Assembly: GCA_030686995.1 (NCBI GenBank)
Contig: CM060687.1
Coordinates: 164,323,323-164,387,322 of the forward strand
Source: Artemisia argyi
Lineage: Eukaryota > Streptophyta > Magnoliopsida > Asterales > Asteraceae
Direction of reading: 5' to 3'
DNA: 64,000 bases
Shown here: positions 22,540 to 35,325 of the stretch, in pieces
Numbering within the stretch: position 1 is the stretch's first letter
Layout of the letters: every line of letters begins with the position of its first letter
Made by a program: the position numbers and the translations under genes
Notes under the pieces: generated by a model
Told to the model about the DNA's origin: nothing
Databases searched by the model: none
What the model saw: the letters and a program-made list of their open reading frames with translations, nothing else

Positions 22540-22893
22540 TGTTAGGTCACCATTTTGTAAACACAAGCATAATAATGATAGAAATGAGATGAGAAAAGAG
22601 ATTGGGTGATTATATGAAAAAGAGAAATATAAGTGCAAGAGTTTCCTTAAGAAATCAAAATAACCAACCAAGTTTACAAATGACCTAAGGCTTCTATATA
22701 TAGGGAAGGAGCTGGGGCAACACTCCCTCTCCTTCCTTTCATCATTTCGTGGGCTTTGAGGCCCATGGGTTTCATACCTTAAGCCTAGTAAACTTAATAC
22801 ATTTAGTAAATGAAAGTAAATAATAGTTAAGCAACCTAACATTATTACAAATGACCGAGACTTGATAAAATAGTGAAAACTATGATCCCAACA
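22540..22893 (-). repeat. Sirevirus-like 3' LTR (left copy), 354 bp
   Basis: Plus-strand ends TGTTAGGTCACC and GATCCCAACA; matches 40031-40384 with 6 substitutions and no indel. Minus-strand TATATATA at 22695-22702 is the LTR TATA box copy. Confidence 0.97.
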
Positions 22894-25198
22894 ATCTCCC
22901 CCTAAGGGTCGGTCATCACGGTTGCTTGACGTCTTCATCTTTGTCGTTGACTTGTGACATGTTAATCTCTAGACGTCTTCAAAAATGGTTTGAATGATAA
23001 TGAATGTACTTTGCTCTATGTCTTTGTTCTTTGGTGATGATGTAGTGATAGTGTTATGAAGTAATCTGCCGTTCGTCACTCCTGCGTCTGTGGTGGTTGT
23101 CCGCCATTCCAACATACTCACACATCTTTGGACTTAGACTTTCACGTACAAGAAGTTCCTTTCCATACATTGAGATCTTTGTCTTTATACTTTGTAGATT
23201 CTTCTTATTGGCGTAGAATCTTTCTTGGAACTTTGTGTTGCTAAGATCTTTGGGGGAGCTATCATTTGCTTCAAGATGTATGTATGAGCATGTTGGAATC
23301 TACCATCATGGAAGTGATGTACCTGCGAGTAAACAGTTAGCAATAAATAACCGGTACTTACAGATAAGGAATTAGAGCTCATCAACAGCATATTGTGAAG
23401 ACTCCTTCTAATCCTTATCCAGGCCGTTCCCATATCAGATACTCCCGAATGAGCTTACGAGACCTACTAAGTAGCTCAATGACTGGGTGAGTCGCTGGGG
23501 ATCACTCCACGACTGTAGACCATAATGGAACCACCGCAAACACTAAGCGTAACCCTTGTGGGGTTACCGAAGTGACCTGCTGTCAGGGCTGTTTGATGTT
23601 GACCATAGCAGGAGTTTCCGTTCAATCATTGAGAAATACATATGTAATCCTCTCATAAACGTTCTAGGCAGATTGCTAAGATCTGCGAAGGACTCGATAA
23701 TTTACAGCTGGTGTCCATTGATGTAGAACACTAGTTGTAGAAATACTAAGTGTTCCTAAGAGATCTTTGATGTATCTCAAGGCTCTAGACTCTATAAGTG
23801 CGCACCTAGGTTTCCTATGCGGAGACTAGGGAGGGGTCTCCTGCTTCAATATCAACCGTCTCTAAGAGATAGGTCGATAGATTACACTGGTTCCCCGTGA
23901 GAATGAAACAAACTCTTTTAAGAGAACTTGAGTGGTTAAGAAGGTTTAGTGCATTGCGTCACTGGGTCCATGACGACTTAATCTTCAATACCGGTGTTGT
24001 CTTTTGCAACAACCAGTAGCATACGTATTGAACCCGGTGTCTGCCCTAAGGTTGAATCATATGGAGGGCTATTTCTTTTCACCCTTTTCTTTACATTTCT
24101 TTTTAATTCTTCAACTCCTTCTTTCCCTTTCATTCTTTTCTCCTTTTTTTCGTATCATACCTAAGGACTTCTAATTCTAACTATGGGAGATGTCCTTGGG
24201 TAGATCCCTCCGGCTCTGGCGGATCATAGGACGGATATTCCTATCTTAATCACCTTATAACTCCGACAGTAGCCAAGAAACCTTTGATTGAAAATCTCTC
24301 AAAGTGTTTGTGATAATCAAATATTTTGGTTAACACTTTGAGAGTTTTGTGTACACTTTTGAAGGGCTCCCCCTGCACATGTGCTCATAAGTATTCAATA
24401 AATTTGCACATGCGGGAGGAGCAAGCATTTTGAATTGATCCACTTTCCGTGAACAAGACCGATTCGAGATACGCTTACATCACTAGTTAAACTAGCTTGA
24501 AGTTATTACCCGGCCTGGTCAAGTCCACAGAAAGTTTCTTGAGACGGTACATTTCTACTAAGACATATCCTTTTCGAGACACGCTTACGTGGTTAGTTAA
24601 AGAGATGCATTGTCAGCCTTTAGGTGACAACTAGCTCTAGTAACTAACTTGATGTTATTACCCGTCGAGGATAAGTCCTTTCGATATTACTAACTTTTAT
24701 TGTCTCGTTAATTCCTGGGTCAATACTAAGTCTAGCTCGCACATGATACAACTTTTAAGCTTTGACTTCGTATATTTTAATCACTTTTTCATTTTCTCCC
24801 CCTCAAAAATAGCATATAAAATGATGTTTTTGACAAACTTTTAGATTAAAATATGCCTTTTGAGTCTTACGGGGAGTTCCACCAAGAACTTATGATTTAG
24901 AGCAAAGTATTTTGTTTTTGACAAGTGCTCCCCCTCAACAAGTGATTAGGTCTTATTGAGTTGAAATACTTGTCCTTTTGAGCAGAATTATGAAAAAATC
25001 ATAAACATTTGATTAATTCTACTCAAAAGTAAGAAGCCTTCGCTCCTTATATTAGGATTGAGGCACTGAAGCATACCTCAGGGTCCTTTCTTTACAAATT
25101 CGGGTTGTGCACTGTAATGTGTGCACAAGCCATTATGAAAATAATTCAATCAAAATGAAACAATTGATATTGAAGAAAGAATAACCAAATGTACCAAG
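22894..25198 (-). other. 3' non-coding region of the Sirevirus-like element with repeated polypurine tracts
   Basis: 2.3 kb between the third ORF and the 3' LTR with no credible gene. It has the terminal polypurine tract (minus AGGGGGAG at 22896-22903, next to the LTR) and three more identical octamers at 24367-24374, 24796-24803 and 24928-24935. The remainder is mixed-composition sequence without clear repeats. Confidence 0.75.
22896..22903 (-). other. Terminal polypurine tract of the Sirevirus-like element
   Basis: Minus strand TTAGGGGGAGAT directly before the 3' LTR start TGTTGGGATC. Confidence 0.85.
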
Positions 25199-28100
25199 TT
25201 AATCTTCGTCAGGAAGTGGAGCATCAAAGTCAGTGAACTTAGGTTCTGGTCTTTCAAAGTTTCTGACAGGAAACGATGGTCTGGCACCGATATAGCTTTC
25301 CAGTCGTCTGATCTGTTCACGTCGAAATAACCTTTCTTCAATCTTTAAGACAAAGTTACGAACTTGTCTTCTTAAGCTGGATTTCCATCTAGGTTGTTCC
25401 CCCTTTGCTATCTTTCGGCGATCATCATTCAACCTTTTGACAAGCCCTTCACGAACAGATTTGAGTGTAACATCACAGAATTTGTGTACCTCATCGAACC
25501 TCATGAAGCTTTGTAGCTTTTTGCTGTTGATGTAGGTGAAACCAAAAGGTTCTTGGTTGAGAGTAAACTGTGGTGTTTGATAGATACCATCAAAGTAGGA
25601 TTGCGGCTTTGTCAAATTGATCTTCTGTTGGTAACTTTCCACTCCAAGTTGAAGATCTTCCACTCTTTCTTGAACTATCAATCGTCGGATGTAAAGAAGT
25701 AGTGATGCCATGAAGTTGTACTGTACTTCTCTATCAAATCTATGCATTCTTCTTTGAAACTTTTCGAAATACATGTCTTCGATGTCATTGAGATTAAGGT
25801 CGGGAAAGTCTGCTTCGGAGAACTTGTACTTCTTTTCATCTTGTCGTTTCACAACAATTTCACGCATGAATATGTAGTTAAACCGTTTCGACTGTTGAAT
25901 CTCCAAGATAGCGATGATCTTAGATTTCTGCTTCACATTTTCCAATGATTTCTCTCCTAATCTGCTGGTATAACCGAGACGACGACGTTCTGGCCAGTGT
26001 TGAATTCCATGTAGAGCATCTCTGTCGTAAGCTACGATGGAGTTGCTGAAAATACGAGTGGTCTCTTCAATGGCAGGAATTTTGTATCTTGCGGCTGGTA
26101 CTGAGATTGTGAGTGAGGAAGCATATTTCTTCTTGGATGTCTCCTGGGTGAGCTGGATGTTACGAAGATCTTTGTTGAAGAAGAAGCTGTAAGGTATCTT
26201 AGGTTTGTCTGGAAATCCTTTCAAAGGTAATGGTTTGGTCCAGTCAGTGAAGTAAGGTTTTTCATGATTCTTGGAACTGAGATCGATATTCACTTCAGGA
26301 TTTAGCCAGTCAAAGTCGGCAGACATTGCACTAGCTATATTCTGCATTTGATATTCATATTCCACTTTGTTTCCAGATCTTTTCTTGAGGAATTCTTGTG
26401 CATCCCTATCGATTCTTCTGAGCTCCGCCTTTGTGAGTTTGTTGATCTGAAGATCCTTCATTATGACTTGGGTAAACTGTAGAGTGTTACCAGGAAGGGG
26501 TTCTTCTTCTTCGAGAGGAGGTTGAGCTTGAACCATTTCCGTCAGCCAATCATTCTGAGGAGTGTCATCATTGTCGAGCCATGAATGACGTCTTTTCTTC
26601 TTTGATTTCTTGGACTTAGATGTAGCATCTTTGTCTTTAGCTTTGGATGGTGACGATGGTCCAGCATGAGAATCTGGAATAGGTGGAGCACGGTAATCGG
26701 TGTCAGGTTGACCCTGGTAGTCATCTGTAGGTTCCATGAAAGTTTCTTCCTCTTCAGTTTGACCTTGACCTGTAGCTGAGGGGTGTTGTTGATTTCCAGG
26801 AGGAGTGGAGTCCTTTTGTGGTTGTAGAGAAGATGAGGGACCGGTTCCAGACTTAGATTTCTTGCCTTTTGAGTTTGGGTCAGGGTCGTCATCTTTTCTT
26901 GACCTTTTCAGGGTTCCAGCTGCTTCTTTGCATGACTCTTTGGATATGTAAGCCACTATAGCATCATAAAGTGCTTTTTCTTCAGCGGTCTGTGTGGTTT
27001 TGGAGGCAACATTGTCGAAGAGTTTGGCAAGCATATCATTGAAGGATAATTCAGGGACGGTTGGAGCAACAGTAGAAGCTTTTGCGGTGTGAAGTGTGAA
27101 TGGTGTAGTTGACAACATTTTTCTCGTGACACTTCTGATTCTGTGATCCAAGTTGTCCTTGATTGGTTCAAAAAGGTTTGCTACTTCAGGAGTGATCATA
27201 TCAACTAGATTTTCAAAGAGAAAATCATGTGTGGCAGTCCTGATAAATCCTGTGTAATCAGAGTTCAAGAACTTATCGATCAGCTGCTTTGACTCCTGGA
27301 AGTCTTCAACTTGTTTGGTAAGACTGGTAACCATGTTGGTAAGTTTGTTGACTTGCTCCTGAAGATCAACTGGTTGTTTCAGTTCATTGATTGAATGCTG
27401 TTTTGATGCGGTTTCTGAAGGTGTGGGAGATGAATGCTCAGGTGATGATTCGGATGATGACTTGTTGTGAGAGTTTGAAGAAGAAGCAGGAGGAGTCGGA
27501 TCCTTTGGTGGAGAGTCTTGAGGAGGTGGAGGTTTTGCTGAGGAAGTCTGCTGAGAAGATGACTTAAGAAATATGTTGGTGTCGAACGCGTTCTTCTCTT
27601 CATTTTCTTTTCTACGACGTTCCTCTGCTTCTCGTGCAAGGAACTCTGGAGTAATGAGGTATTCATGTTCCTGATCCGTATCTATGTTCTCTTGTCCGCC
27701 AACATTCTCCTTTACATTAGCAGTTTCTGTCATATTGACATCTCCTGTTTTGTCTGTATCTTTACCGGTGTCATCAGGCTGTGGAGCTGATTCTAACGTA
27801 GTGGATACAACGGGAGGAATCATGCTGCTAGTGGCTCCTTCATGTTCTGACTGATCGATAGGTAGTGGTGTTGAAGGTTGAGACATGAGTCGGCTTTCGA
27901 AAGTTGCTTTCCTTTGTTCTTTCCGAAGTCGCTTTTCTTCAGCTCGAGTGTCGACAACTATACTTTTCAGTTTGCGTTTATCGACTAAAGGTTCAATGAT
28001 TGGTTCGTCTTCATCATCATCATTAGGCTCATGAATAGTGATCCCTTTTCTTTTCCTTGTCTCTTCTTCATAAGTTTCAAGACTTTGTTGTATGGCGATC

Positions 28101-29348
28101 TCTGTTGCAGGAAATCCTTCATTAGGTGCTCTTACTCTCAGTTCATAATCTGGTTCTTCTTCTTCAGATTCCGTATCGAACTCAGATTCGCTGTCAGAAG
28201 GTGGAGGTGTAGGTTCATCCCGAATAAAGTACTCAGGAGTTACCTTCTTCTTTGGTTTGGTAGCAGGCTTAGGCTTGGATGTTGGTTTAGGTTTGGCAGA
28301 AGTCTTGGGTTTAACAGATGGTTTAGTCTTGGGAGTAGCCTTAGACTGAGTCTGAGGTGAGCCAGTGGTGCTTGCAGTACTCCCAGACTTTACACCTCCT
28401 TTGCTTCGAGTCTGTATAGTAGCTTCTTCCTGTACCCCCTTTGTAAGCATTATCATACAATTTGTAGTTCAGACTTTTCTTTATTTTGTCATCAAGAAGG
28501 TATTCGGGAAGCCTCATTCCTTTGATCTTGGTAGAGGAAGTGGTCGTCTTGATGAATGAGGTGGTGAAATCGTCCTCGAAGAGGTGCTTTGGCTCATTAG
28601 GATCTGCCATCCTCTTGATAAATTCTGTAGTGTCTTTGCAGAGATGTTCAATGAGAAGCTTGGTGAATCTTGTGAATGGTATCATAGTCTTCACATGATC
28701 GGTTTGAATGTTGTAGACTATATCATTCATGATTGGTACTGCAAAGTCAATAGGTGTCAGAGTTACCATTTCCTAAAATGTTTGCAAGTGTTCAAGCCTA
28801 GGATGTTCATGACCACTCTTTCTTCCTGATATCGATCTTACAACCAACAGACAGAATGTTCTCCAAGGCTGAGGGATATTCTTGGCATTGAATCGGGAAT
28901 GTTTGACTAGAGGTACGTTGTCATCAACATCATATCCTAATTCAACAAAGAAGTCAAGAAGGTCCGGTTCAGGCAGTATTGGAGCAAATTCATTGTCAGC
29001 TTGAGGCAGGTGAAGGACTGTACGAAGAACGTCGTGATTAACATTGTAGACTTGGCGATCCAACGTAACAGTAAAAGACTCATCATCCAAATTTGCCTTA
29101 GCCGTAAGCCAGAACTGATGAAGGTAGAACAGAGGAACTGAAGTAGAACAAATGAGCAGATGTTTGCATGGATGTGCAAGTAGAATATCTTTGACAATCA
29201 TACACGAGTTCTCTGTAATTCTCAATTTGTCGAAATCAACTCGTGGATTGTTGTTGCCAATCGTAACATTGTAGTTTTCGGGAGTGATGTCATCTATGGT
29301 GAGTAATGGAAGAGCTTGTTCAGGGACATTCTCGTTGTGTTCAGCCAT
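25199..29348 (-). pseudogene. Third ORF of the Sirevirus-like element (env-position protein), about 1380 codons, two lesions
   Basis: Start chosen at 29348 (MAEHNENVPEQ); the frame is open further upstream to 29405 but MAEHNEN is the natural start. The N-terminal domain has VDFDKLRITENSCMIVKDIL and VPLFYLHQFWLTAKANLD. Then comes a Lys/Pro repeat region (KTKPSVKPKTSAKPKPTSKP), acidic and Ser/Pro-rich disorder, a probable coiled coil (VDLQEQVNKLTNMVTSLTKQV), a Lys-rich block with KSKKSKKKRR, and a C-terminal domain with VESYQQKINLTKPQSYFDG and a Lys/Arg-rich end. I see no signal peptide or membrane helix. An in-frame TAG at 28773-28775 replaces an expected Trp, and a one-base shift near 28436-28440 falls in a G run. 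This is the position of the env-like ORF of Sireviruses; function unknown. Confidence 0.75.
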
Positions 29349-31334
29349 GTTAATTTGAAAAGTATAATCATACACCAAACATCCAGATTTGTTACGTGTT
29401 AGCACAGTTTTGAGTTTGGTTATAGATATCTAATTAAGTACGAATGGTTCATTTTGTTATGTGTGAAGTGATATATGATGCATACTTGAAGAACATTGAT
29501 CATTTTATCTCACTAAATCAATTTAAGAAAATTAGAGCACACACTTAAGCACAAAAATGATCCATGTAGCATATTTACACATCATGTGACAACAAATGAT
29601 GATTACAACACAATCACAACATAATTACATGTATTCGAAATTACAACAAGCCATCATCATATTGGCGCAAAATTTGCTAGATTTCGAAAACTTAATCTAA
29701 CATGATCTCGAAAAACAGTCATAAGAAATAAGGTTTTCGCAAACATGCATAATGAATGTTTTCGAAAAATATTACAAGTGTGTTCTCGATAATAATTTTA
29801 TTGAGAACATGCTTAAGTGAAATATTTTCGAAAAGATTCAAAGATGCGTGATTGCGAAAGATTTTCTCATATGTGATTTCGAAAGAAGCATGGTTCTCGA
29901 AAACGTTAAAGCAGTGATACATTTTTATCGCAAACACTCGTATGTAAGTGATTGCAAAAGATTTTCAAAGTATGTATTCTCGAAAACAAGATTTTCGAAA
30001 AACACAAAGCATTTGAGAAACTTTCGCAATCACTCAATAAGAGTGTTTTCGAAATGACGTGATTGCGAAATCATGATTTGCGAAAAAATGGGATTTCGAA
30101 AAAATTCTTATACAAGAATTTTTCGAAATTGATCCATACGTACGTTTCTTTTGCAATTTTATTATCCAAAGGTAGATGCCTGTTGTACAGATTGAGAAAC
30201 AACAATTAGAATCATGTAAACACCACACATTCAATGATTTCGATGTCTTGGTAAGAATACAATATCGAAAACATGTGAATTTCAATATTTTAATCTATAT
30301 CAAGGCATTTGTGAGTCTTCTTGTGTGTGTGGTGATGAGTTAAGCACACAAACAGGATCATGTAAACATCACACGAGATATATCCTTTTATGAACAAAAC
30401 CCTAGTTATCGAATATCATGCATACGTGGGAAAGATCTAAATTAACTTGATTCATGATGATATATACATAGTACCAAGCATATCCCACCAACAAAATTAA
30501 GCAAACAAACCCAGAATCAAAAGTACCCAATTCGATCTAAAACCCTAGGTTTCGAGAATCAAGCAAACATGTAATGGATAATGATTAGTTGTTACAGAGA
30601 TGATTATAACATGTTATATTGCAAAAGCCCTATGAAAAATAACTTAATCCAACGCATTTTAGATGATTCGATTTTGTAGAAACCCTAGAACTAGAAATCG
30701 ACATTGGATAAGATTCAACCATTGGATTTGTAATTAAACAAAAACCTATCCTTGTAATACCCTAAGGATCATATAGAAACTTACAAATTGAAGATCACTA
30801 AAGTGGATTGCTCGTTTGAATATGGTCCGTAGATTTTGAAAGAGGGTTTAGGGTTTTAGAACTTGTGAGGTTTTGAAAAAACGGATTGTTTGTTTTTAAG
30901 TTATTTTTGTAACTTTGGATTTATGACACTTTTGGTCCCTAAACTTTTGATTTACATTATTGAGTCCTAAAGTTAAATGGCAAACAAGTGCAACATAAAG
31001 ATATATTCCTAACCGCCATTGTAAATGAAATCTTAATCGAGATGAGACGAGGGAATGAACTTTAAACTCCTACAGTATCCGAAGAACCGCATCATTTAGA
31101 AAATATGCAAGTATATCAATTTGAGAAGAAATGTGAAGCATTTTGAGCTTATCTCCCCCTCAACATTTGTAAAAAATATAGAAAAAAAATAATATAACAA
31201 GATGTTGAAGAGAAGTGATATACTTGCATTTTTTTGTTTTTTTTAAGAAATAAAAAAAAATGAAAAAACTTTTTGTGTTTTGATTGGTTTATATTTAAGA
31301 AATTAATTACAAAGATAGTTTTGATGTTTGACGA
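29349..31334 (-). other. Spacer between Pol and the third ORF, with motif cluster and possible internal promoter
   Basis: Non-coding 2 kb. Near the third ORF (29630-30290) lies a dense cluster of TTCGAAA and TTGCGAAA motifs. Farther upstream, the minus strand has AAAACCCTAAACCCTCT (30842-30858), typical of plant transcript leaders, then a strong splice-donor match CAATTT-GTAAGTTT at 30785/30784. Possible acceptors such as CTTAATTAG lie shortly before the ORF near 29430. An extra polypurine octamer is at 31153-31160 next to the Pol stop. Confidence 0.6.
29630..30290. repeat. TTCGAAA / TTGCGAAA motif cluster, copy 1
   Basis: Roughly 13 occurrences of TCGAAA, many in the palindromic form TTTTCGAAAA or ATTTCGAAA (e.g. 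29683, 29759, 29825, 29877, 29992, 30046, 30093, 30120), plus several GATTGCGAAA, TTTGCGAAAA or TTTCGCAATC forms on both strands. Expected frequency of the hexamer in 660 bp is far below one. Confidence 0.8.
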
Positions 31335-34300
31335 TCAATCGTGTTTTAAAAACTTTTCCAGATCCTCTGGAGTCAAACATCGCATACCAATTTGGTGAAC
31401 TAGACTAGCAAACCTTGATGGTGCTAAGGATTTGGTAAGTAAGTCCGCCAATTGGTACTCAGTCCCAACAAAATAAAGTTCAACGGTACCCTTTTCAACG
31501 TGCTCTTTGATGAAGTGATATCGGAGATCGATGTGTTTTGATTTGCAATGATGTACTGTGTTGCAGGAGATAGCAATTGCACTTTTGGAATCACAGTAGA
31601 TAGGAATCTTGTTGAATAGGTAGCCATAATCCTTAAGTTGTGATCTCATCCAAATGACTTGAGCACAACAAGCAGACATGGCTACATATTCAGATTCTGT
31701 AGACGACAGTGATGTGCAGTCCTGCTTCTTTGATTGCCATGACACAAGTTTGTCTCCGAGAAATTGTAATCCACCAGATGTACTTTTGCGTGTGTCTAAA
31801 CATCCTGCATGGTCAGCATCTGAAAAAGCAATTAGTTCAAATCCAGAATCCTTCGGATACCAGATTCCCAAGTTAATGGTTCCCTTTATGTATCGAAGAA
31901 TTCTTTTGACCTCACTGAGGTGTTTTTCAGTTGGTTTGGACTGATAGCGAGAGCACATGTAGACAGCAAATACTATATCAGGTCTACTAGCTGTGAGATA
32001 CATGAGGGACCCAATCATACTTCGGTGTTTGGTAGGGTCAACTGGAGTCCCATGTAAATCAGCATCTAGTTTGGTGGTATAGCCCATTGGTGTATTATAA
32101 GTATCACTGGTCATCATTCCATGTTTCTTTAAAATTTCAAGAGCATATTTGGACTGATTTATAAAAATTCCGCGGGGTGATTGATGAACTTGTAGTCCTA
32201 GAAAGAACGAAAGTTCACCCATCATGGACATTTCAAAATTATCTTTCATTAATTTTGCAAAATCATTAGAATAACTTCTTTTTGTTGAGGCAAAAATGAT
32301 GTCATCGACATATATTTGAACAACAAGTAAGTCCTCCCCGTAGGTTTTTGTAAATAGTGTTGGATCCACCGATCCTTTAGAAAATTTATTGGCCAGCAAG
32401 AAAGTGGATAGTTTGTCATACCACGCCCGTGGGGCTTGCTTAAGTCCGTAGAGTGCCTTTTTGAGTCGGTAAACATGAGTAGGACGCTCAGGATCAACGA
32501 AGCCTTCAGGTTGGCGAACATAAACTTCTTCACGGAGTTCTCCATTAAGAAATGCTATTTTGACATACATTTGGTAAACCACCATGTTCCTATGTACAGC
32601 ATAGGCCAAAAAGATCCGAACAGCTTCATGTCTAGCCACTGGAGCAAAGGATTCAGCAAAATCAAGTCCTTCAAGTTGAGAGTATCCTTTCGCTACCAGA
32701 CGTGATTTGTTACGTATGACTGTTCCTTCTGCATCAAGCTTATTCTTCCAGATCCATTTTAACCCGATGACAAAGACTCCGTCAGGTCTTTCAACTAATT
32801 CCCAGACTTCTAATCTTATGAATTGCTGAAATTTCTCTTGCATAGATTCAATCCAGTTGTCATAAGTCATTGCTTCTTTAATGTTCTTTGGTTCTTCGTG
32901 ACAAACTGTGAGTGCATAGATACAAGTTTCTCCATCAGTGTGAAGTCGTTGTCTTGTCATTACAGGTGCATCTGGATGGCCAATAATATGAACTAGTGGA
33001 TGGTCTCGAGTCCATTTGTGTGTTGAAGGGTGTAGTTGATAGGTATCTCGCATGTTAGCAGGATCCAAATTGCGTGTTGACGACTCAGCTATATCAGGAA
33101 CAGTAGGAGCCAGTGCAAACGGGTTAAAGAATGCATCAGGATCATGCTTTGCGGGTTGCAGAACTGATTGTGGTGTGGGATCTTCAGCTGAATGGCGTGA
33201 GTTAGAAACAGTTTGTTCTGCTGTAGATGGTGATGCAATTGGAGGACCGTCTCTCTCAACACTTGTAGAAGTTTGTTGAGGTGAGTCTGGTACTAGAATA
33301 TTTTCAGGTTGAGCAGCGGAATTAGGTGAGACCTCAGTAGGACGGTATTCAATTGTGTCATCAAACAGTGGAGCAAACAAGGTTTCCAATTCGTTGCGGT
33401 TGAGTGGCAATGGTTCAGCCGAAGATGCCGGAGAGTGAAGACGGTTGAATTCGGGTCCTAAGAGGTGTTGCTCAGAAGCCATTTGTGTGAGTTCATCAAA
33501 ATTAGCGTGAATAGTTTCTTGAATTTCTCTTGTTCGACGATTCCATATCCAAAAACCTTTAGAATTTTCACAGTATCCAACGAACACTCTGATGTCAGCC
33601 TTTGCTTTAAGTTTACCTAAATCATCATGATCATTTATCAGATAACAAAGTGCTCCAAATACATGAAAGTAGTCGATGTTTGGTTTCCTTTTGTGAACAA
33701 TTTGATAAGGTGTTTTGCGATGGCGTTTAGTGATCATGCAACGCTTTTGGGTATAACATGCAGTTGAAACAGCTTCCGCCCACAAGTAATCTGGTAATTG
33801 ATCATTAATCAACATAGTTCTAGCAGCTTCCACTAACGTCCTGTTGCGTCTTTCAACAACTTCATTCTGTTCTGGGCTTCTAGGAATAGATGTTTGATGT
33901 TCAATTCCCACTTTCTCAAAGTATGACCGAAGTGTCTGATTCTTAAATTCAGTTCCGTTGTCAGTTCTGACTATTCGTACCGTGTTGCGTAACTGAACTT
34001 GAATTTTAGTGAGAAAGGTGATGATCATTGAAGGAGCCTGATCTTTACTTCGTAAGAAATAAACCCAAGTCCATCTGGAGAAGTCATCCACAATTACAAG
34101 TATGTAGCGTTTACCGTTGATACTTTGAACACGCATCGGTCCACACAAATCCATATGTAACAGTTGTAAAACATGATTCATACTGTGCTCAGGTTTTGAA
34201 GGAAAATGAGCCCGAGTACTTTTTCCTTGTTCACAGGCTGAACATAAGTGATCTTTGGTAAAACGGAATCTTGGAAATCCATCAACAAGTTTGTAACGAG

Positions 34301-34844
34301 CAAGGTCAGTCATAGTTTTGAAATTCAAGTGCGAAAGACGTTTGTGCCATAACCAAGATTTAGTTGATTCTGCTTTGGAGAGAAGACATATCGGAGATGT
34401 TGCAATCATGTCTGACATTGATATTGTATAAAGGTTAGAACCACGTGAGCCAGACATTAGATCGTTTCCTTGTAAGTCACGAACAAAGAACGTTTTCTCA
34501 CGAAATGCAACTTCTAGATCCCCATCGCAGAATTGACCAACAGAGAAAAGGTTGTGTCCAAGGCCTTCCACATAATACACACGACTGATTTCAATGTTCC
34601 CGCTGACATAGTCACCATATCCCATGATTAAAGCGTAATGATCATTCCCGAATTTGACAGTACCAATGAACTTTGAGACAAAGTTGTGTAACAGTTTGAG
34701 ATTGCCTGTCATATGTCGGGTGCATCCGCTATCAACAATCCGGAGAACAATCTGTACCACCTGCATCACCAGAAGAAGACACAGATGGAACAGAAGTAAG
34801 GGTGGAACCCAAAGAGTGTGCGGGTTCTTGTTGGTTAGAAACAC
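31335..34844 (-). CDS. Sirevirus-like Pol: protease, integrase, RT, RNase H (1169 codons)
   Basis: Open from 34844, but the functional start is by continuation from the Gag side. Protease [11 protein letters not shown] at residues 37-47. GAG-pre-integrase [11 protein letters not shown] near 168-178 with CSACEQGKS. Integrase core: [19 protein letters not shown] and [13 protein letters not shown], so the DDE residues are present. RT near 660-900 with [37 protein letters not shown] and catalytic [12 protein letters not shown]. RNase H with [18 protein letters not shown] and [11 protein letters not shown]. The first catalytic Asp of RT is replaced by Tyr ([12 protein letters not shown], about 32550-32585), so the enzyme should be inactive. 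Acts in cytoplasmic particles copying element RNA into DNA and integrating it. Confidence 0.93.
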   Translation of the reverse strand: MFLTNKNPHTLWVPPLLLFHLCLLLVMQVVQIVLRIVDSGCTRHMTGNLKLLHNFVSKFIGTVKFGNDHYALIMGYGDYVSGNIEISRVYYVEGLGHNLFSVGQFCDGDLEVAFREKTFFVRDLQGNDLMSGSRGSNLYTISMSDMIATSPICLLSKAESTKSWLWHKRLSHLNFKTMTDLARYKLVDGFPRFRFTKDHLCSACEQGKSTRAHFPSKPEHSMNHVLQLLHMDLCGPMRVQSINGKRYILVIVDDFSRWTWVYFLRSKDQAPSMIITFLTKIQVQLRNTVRIVRTDNGTEFKNQTLRSYFEKVGIEHQTSIPRSPEQNEVVERRNRTLVEAARTMLINDQLPDYLWAEAVSTACYTQKRCMITKRHRKTPYQIVHKRKPNIDYFHVFGALCYLINDHDDLGKLKAKADIRVFVGYCENSKGFWIWNRRTREIQETIHANFDELTQMASEQHLLGPEFNRLHSPASSAEPLPLNRNELETLFAPLFDDTIEYRPTEVSPNSAAQPENILVPDSPQQTSTSVERDGPPIASPSTAEQTVSNSRHSAEDPTPQSVLQPAKHDPDAFFNPFALAPTVPDIAESSTRNLDPANMRDTYQLHPSTHKWTRDHPLVHIIGHPDAPVMTRQRLHTDGETCIYALTVCHEEPKNIKEAMTYDNWIESMQEKFQQFIRLEVWELVERPDGVFVIGLKWIWKNKLDAEGTVIRNKSRLVAKGYSQLEGLDFAESFAPVARHEAVRIFLAYAVHRNMVVYQMYVKIAFLNGELREEVYVRQPEGFVDPERPTHVYRLKKALYGLKQAPRAWYDKLSTFLLANKFSKGSVDPTLFTKTYGEDLLVVQIYVDDIIFASTKRSYSNDFAKLMKDNFEMSMMGELSFFLGLQVHQSPRGIFINQSKYALEILKKHGMMTSDTYNTPMGYTTKLDADLHGTPVDPTKHRSMIGSLMYLTASRPDIVFAVYMCSRYQSKPTEKHLSEVKRILRYIKGTINLGIWYPKDSGFELIAFSDADHAGCLDTRKSTSGGLQFLGDKLVSWQSKKQDCTSLSSTESEYVAMSACCAQVIWMRSQLKDYGYLFNKIPIYCDSKSAIAISCNTVHHCKSKHIDLRYHFIKEHVEKGTVELYFVGTEYQLADLLTKSLAPSRFASLVHQIGMRCLTPEDLEKFLKHD

Positions 34845-35325
34845 ATGTATTCAACAATTTAGGAATCCATTTAAAGTCTGGTTTGTGTTGTAACCAACGT
34901 TGCCAATTCCAACTAGTTCTTTCTTTTTTAATGTTAAATGCACTAGTAGTTGGCATATTCCTAGATTTGTTCTCGGCACCTATGGGGGTAACTTCAACAT
35001 CATTAGAAACCGTAGAAGGCGGCTTTCCTAAGTTAGACTTAGAGGCAGTAGTGGGCCTAGAAGGAATGCGTGTCCTACGTTTCTTATGACGATTAGTAAG
35101 AGAATTAGCTATACATTTTGTATGATCACCAGATGAAACGCTTTTACGACAAAACACACAAGATGCATTAATATTCAAAACATTCAAAGGTTCATCATTC
35201 GTTACATTTAGATTTTGATTACAATTTGCCAGATTAGAATCTAAATCTGATGCAACATGAGTTTTATTCAAATTCCTAAGTTGATCTTCTACTTCTTGAG
35301 CTTCTAGTAATCCTCTTTTACGTTG
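34732..35325 (-). CDS. In-frame extension of Gag after TAG, overlapping the start of Pol
   Basis: The Gag frame ends with TAG at 35328-35326 followed by CAA CGT and then stays open for about 197 codons to 34732. The product has a Cys pair (CVFCRKS ... GDHTKC), Arg/Lys-rich [11 protein letters not shown] and a Trp-rich [18 protein letters not shown]. Its end overlaps the Pol frame (from 34844) by 113 bp in another phase; protease residues VDSGC lie in the Pol phase only. So Gag, this stretch and Pol need a stop bypass and a frame change to be one polyprotein, or the two breaks are mutations. Confidence 0.65.
   Translation of the reverse strand, partial: QRKRGLLEAQEVEDQLRNLNKTHVASDLDSNLANCNQNLNVTNDEPLNVLNINASCVFCRKSVSSGDHTKCIANSLTNRHKKRRTRIPSRPTTASKSNLGKPPSTVSNDVEVTPIGAENKSRNMPTTSAFNIKKERTSWNWQRWLQHKPDFKWIPKLLNTCVSNQQEPAHSLGSTLTSVPSVSSSGDAGGTDCSPDC

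Noticed and set aside
22507..22938. 143-codon minus-strand ORF spanning the Sirevirus-like LTR border
   Set aside because: It crosses the LTR boundary and its target duplication, so it cannot be an ancestral gene.
29630..30290. TTCGAAA motifs as heat-shock elements
   Set aside because: Heat-shock elements need GAA and TTC blocks separated by two bases in alternating 5-bp units; here TTC and GAA abut directly and the spacing is irregular.
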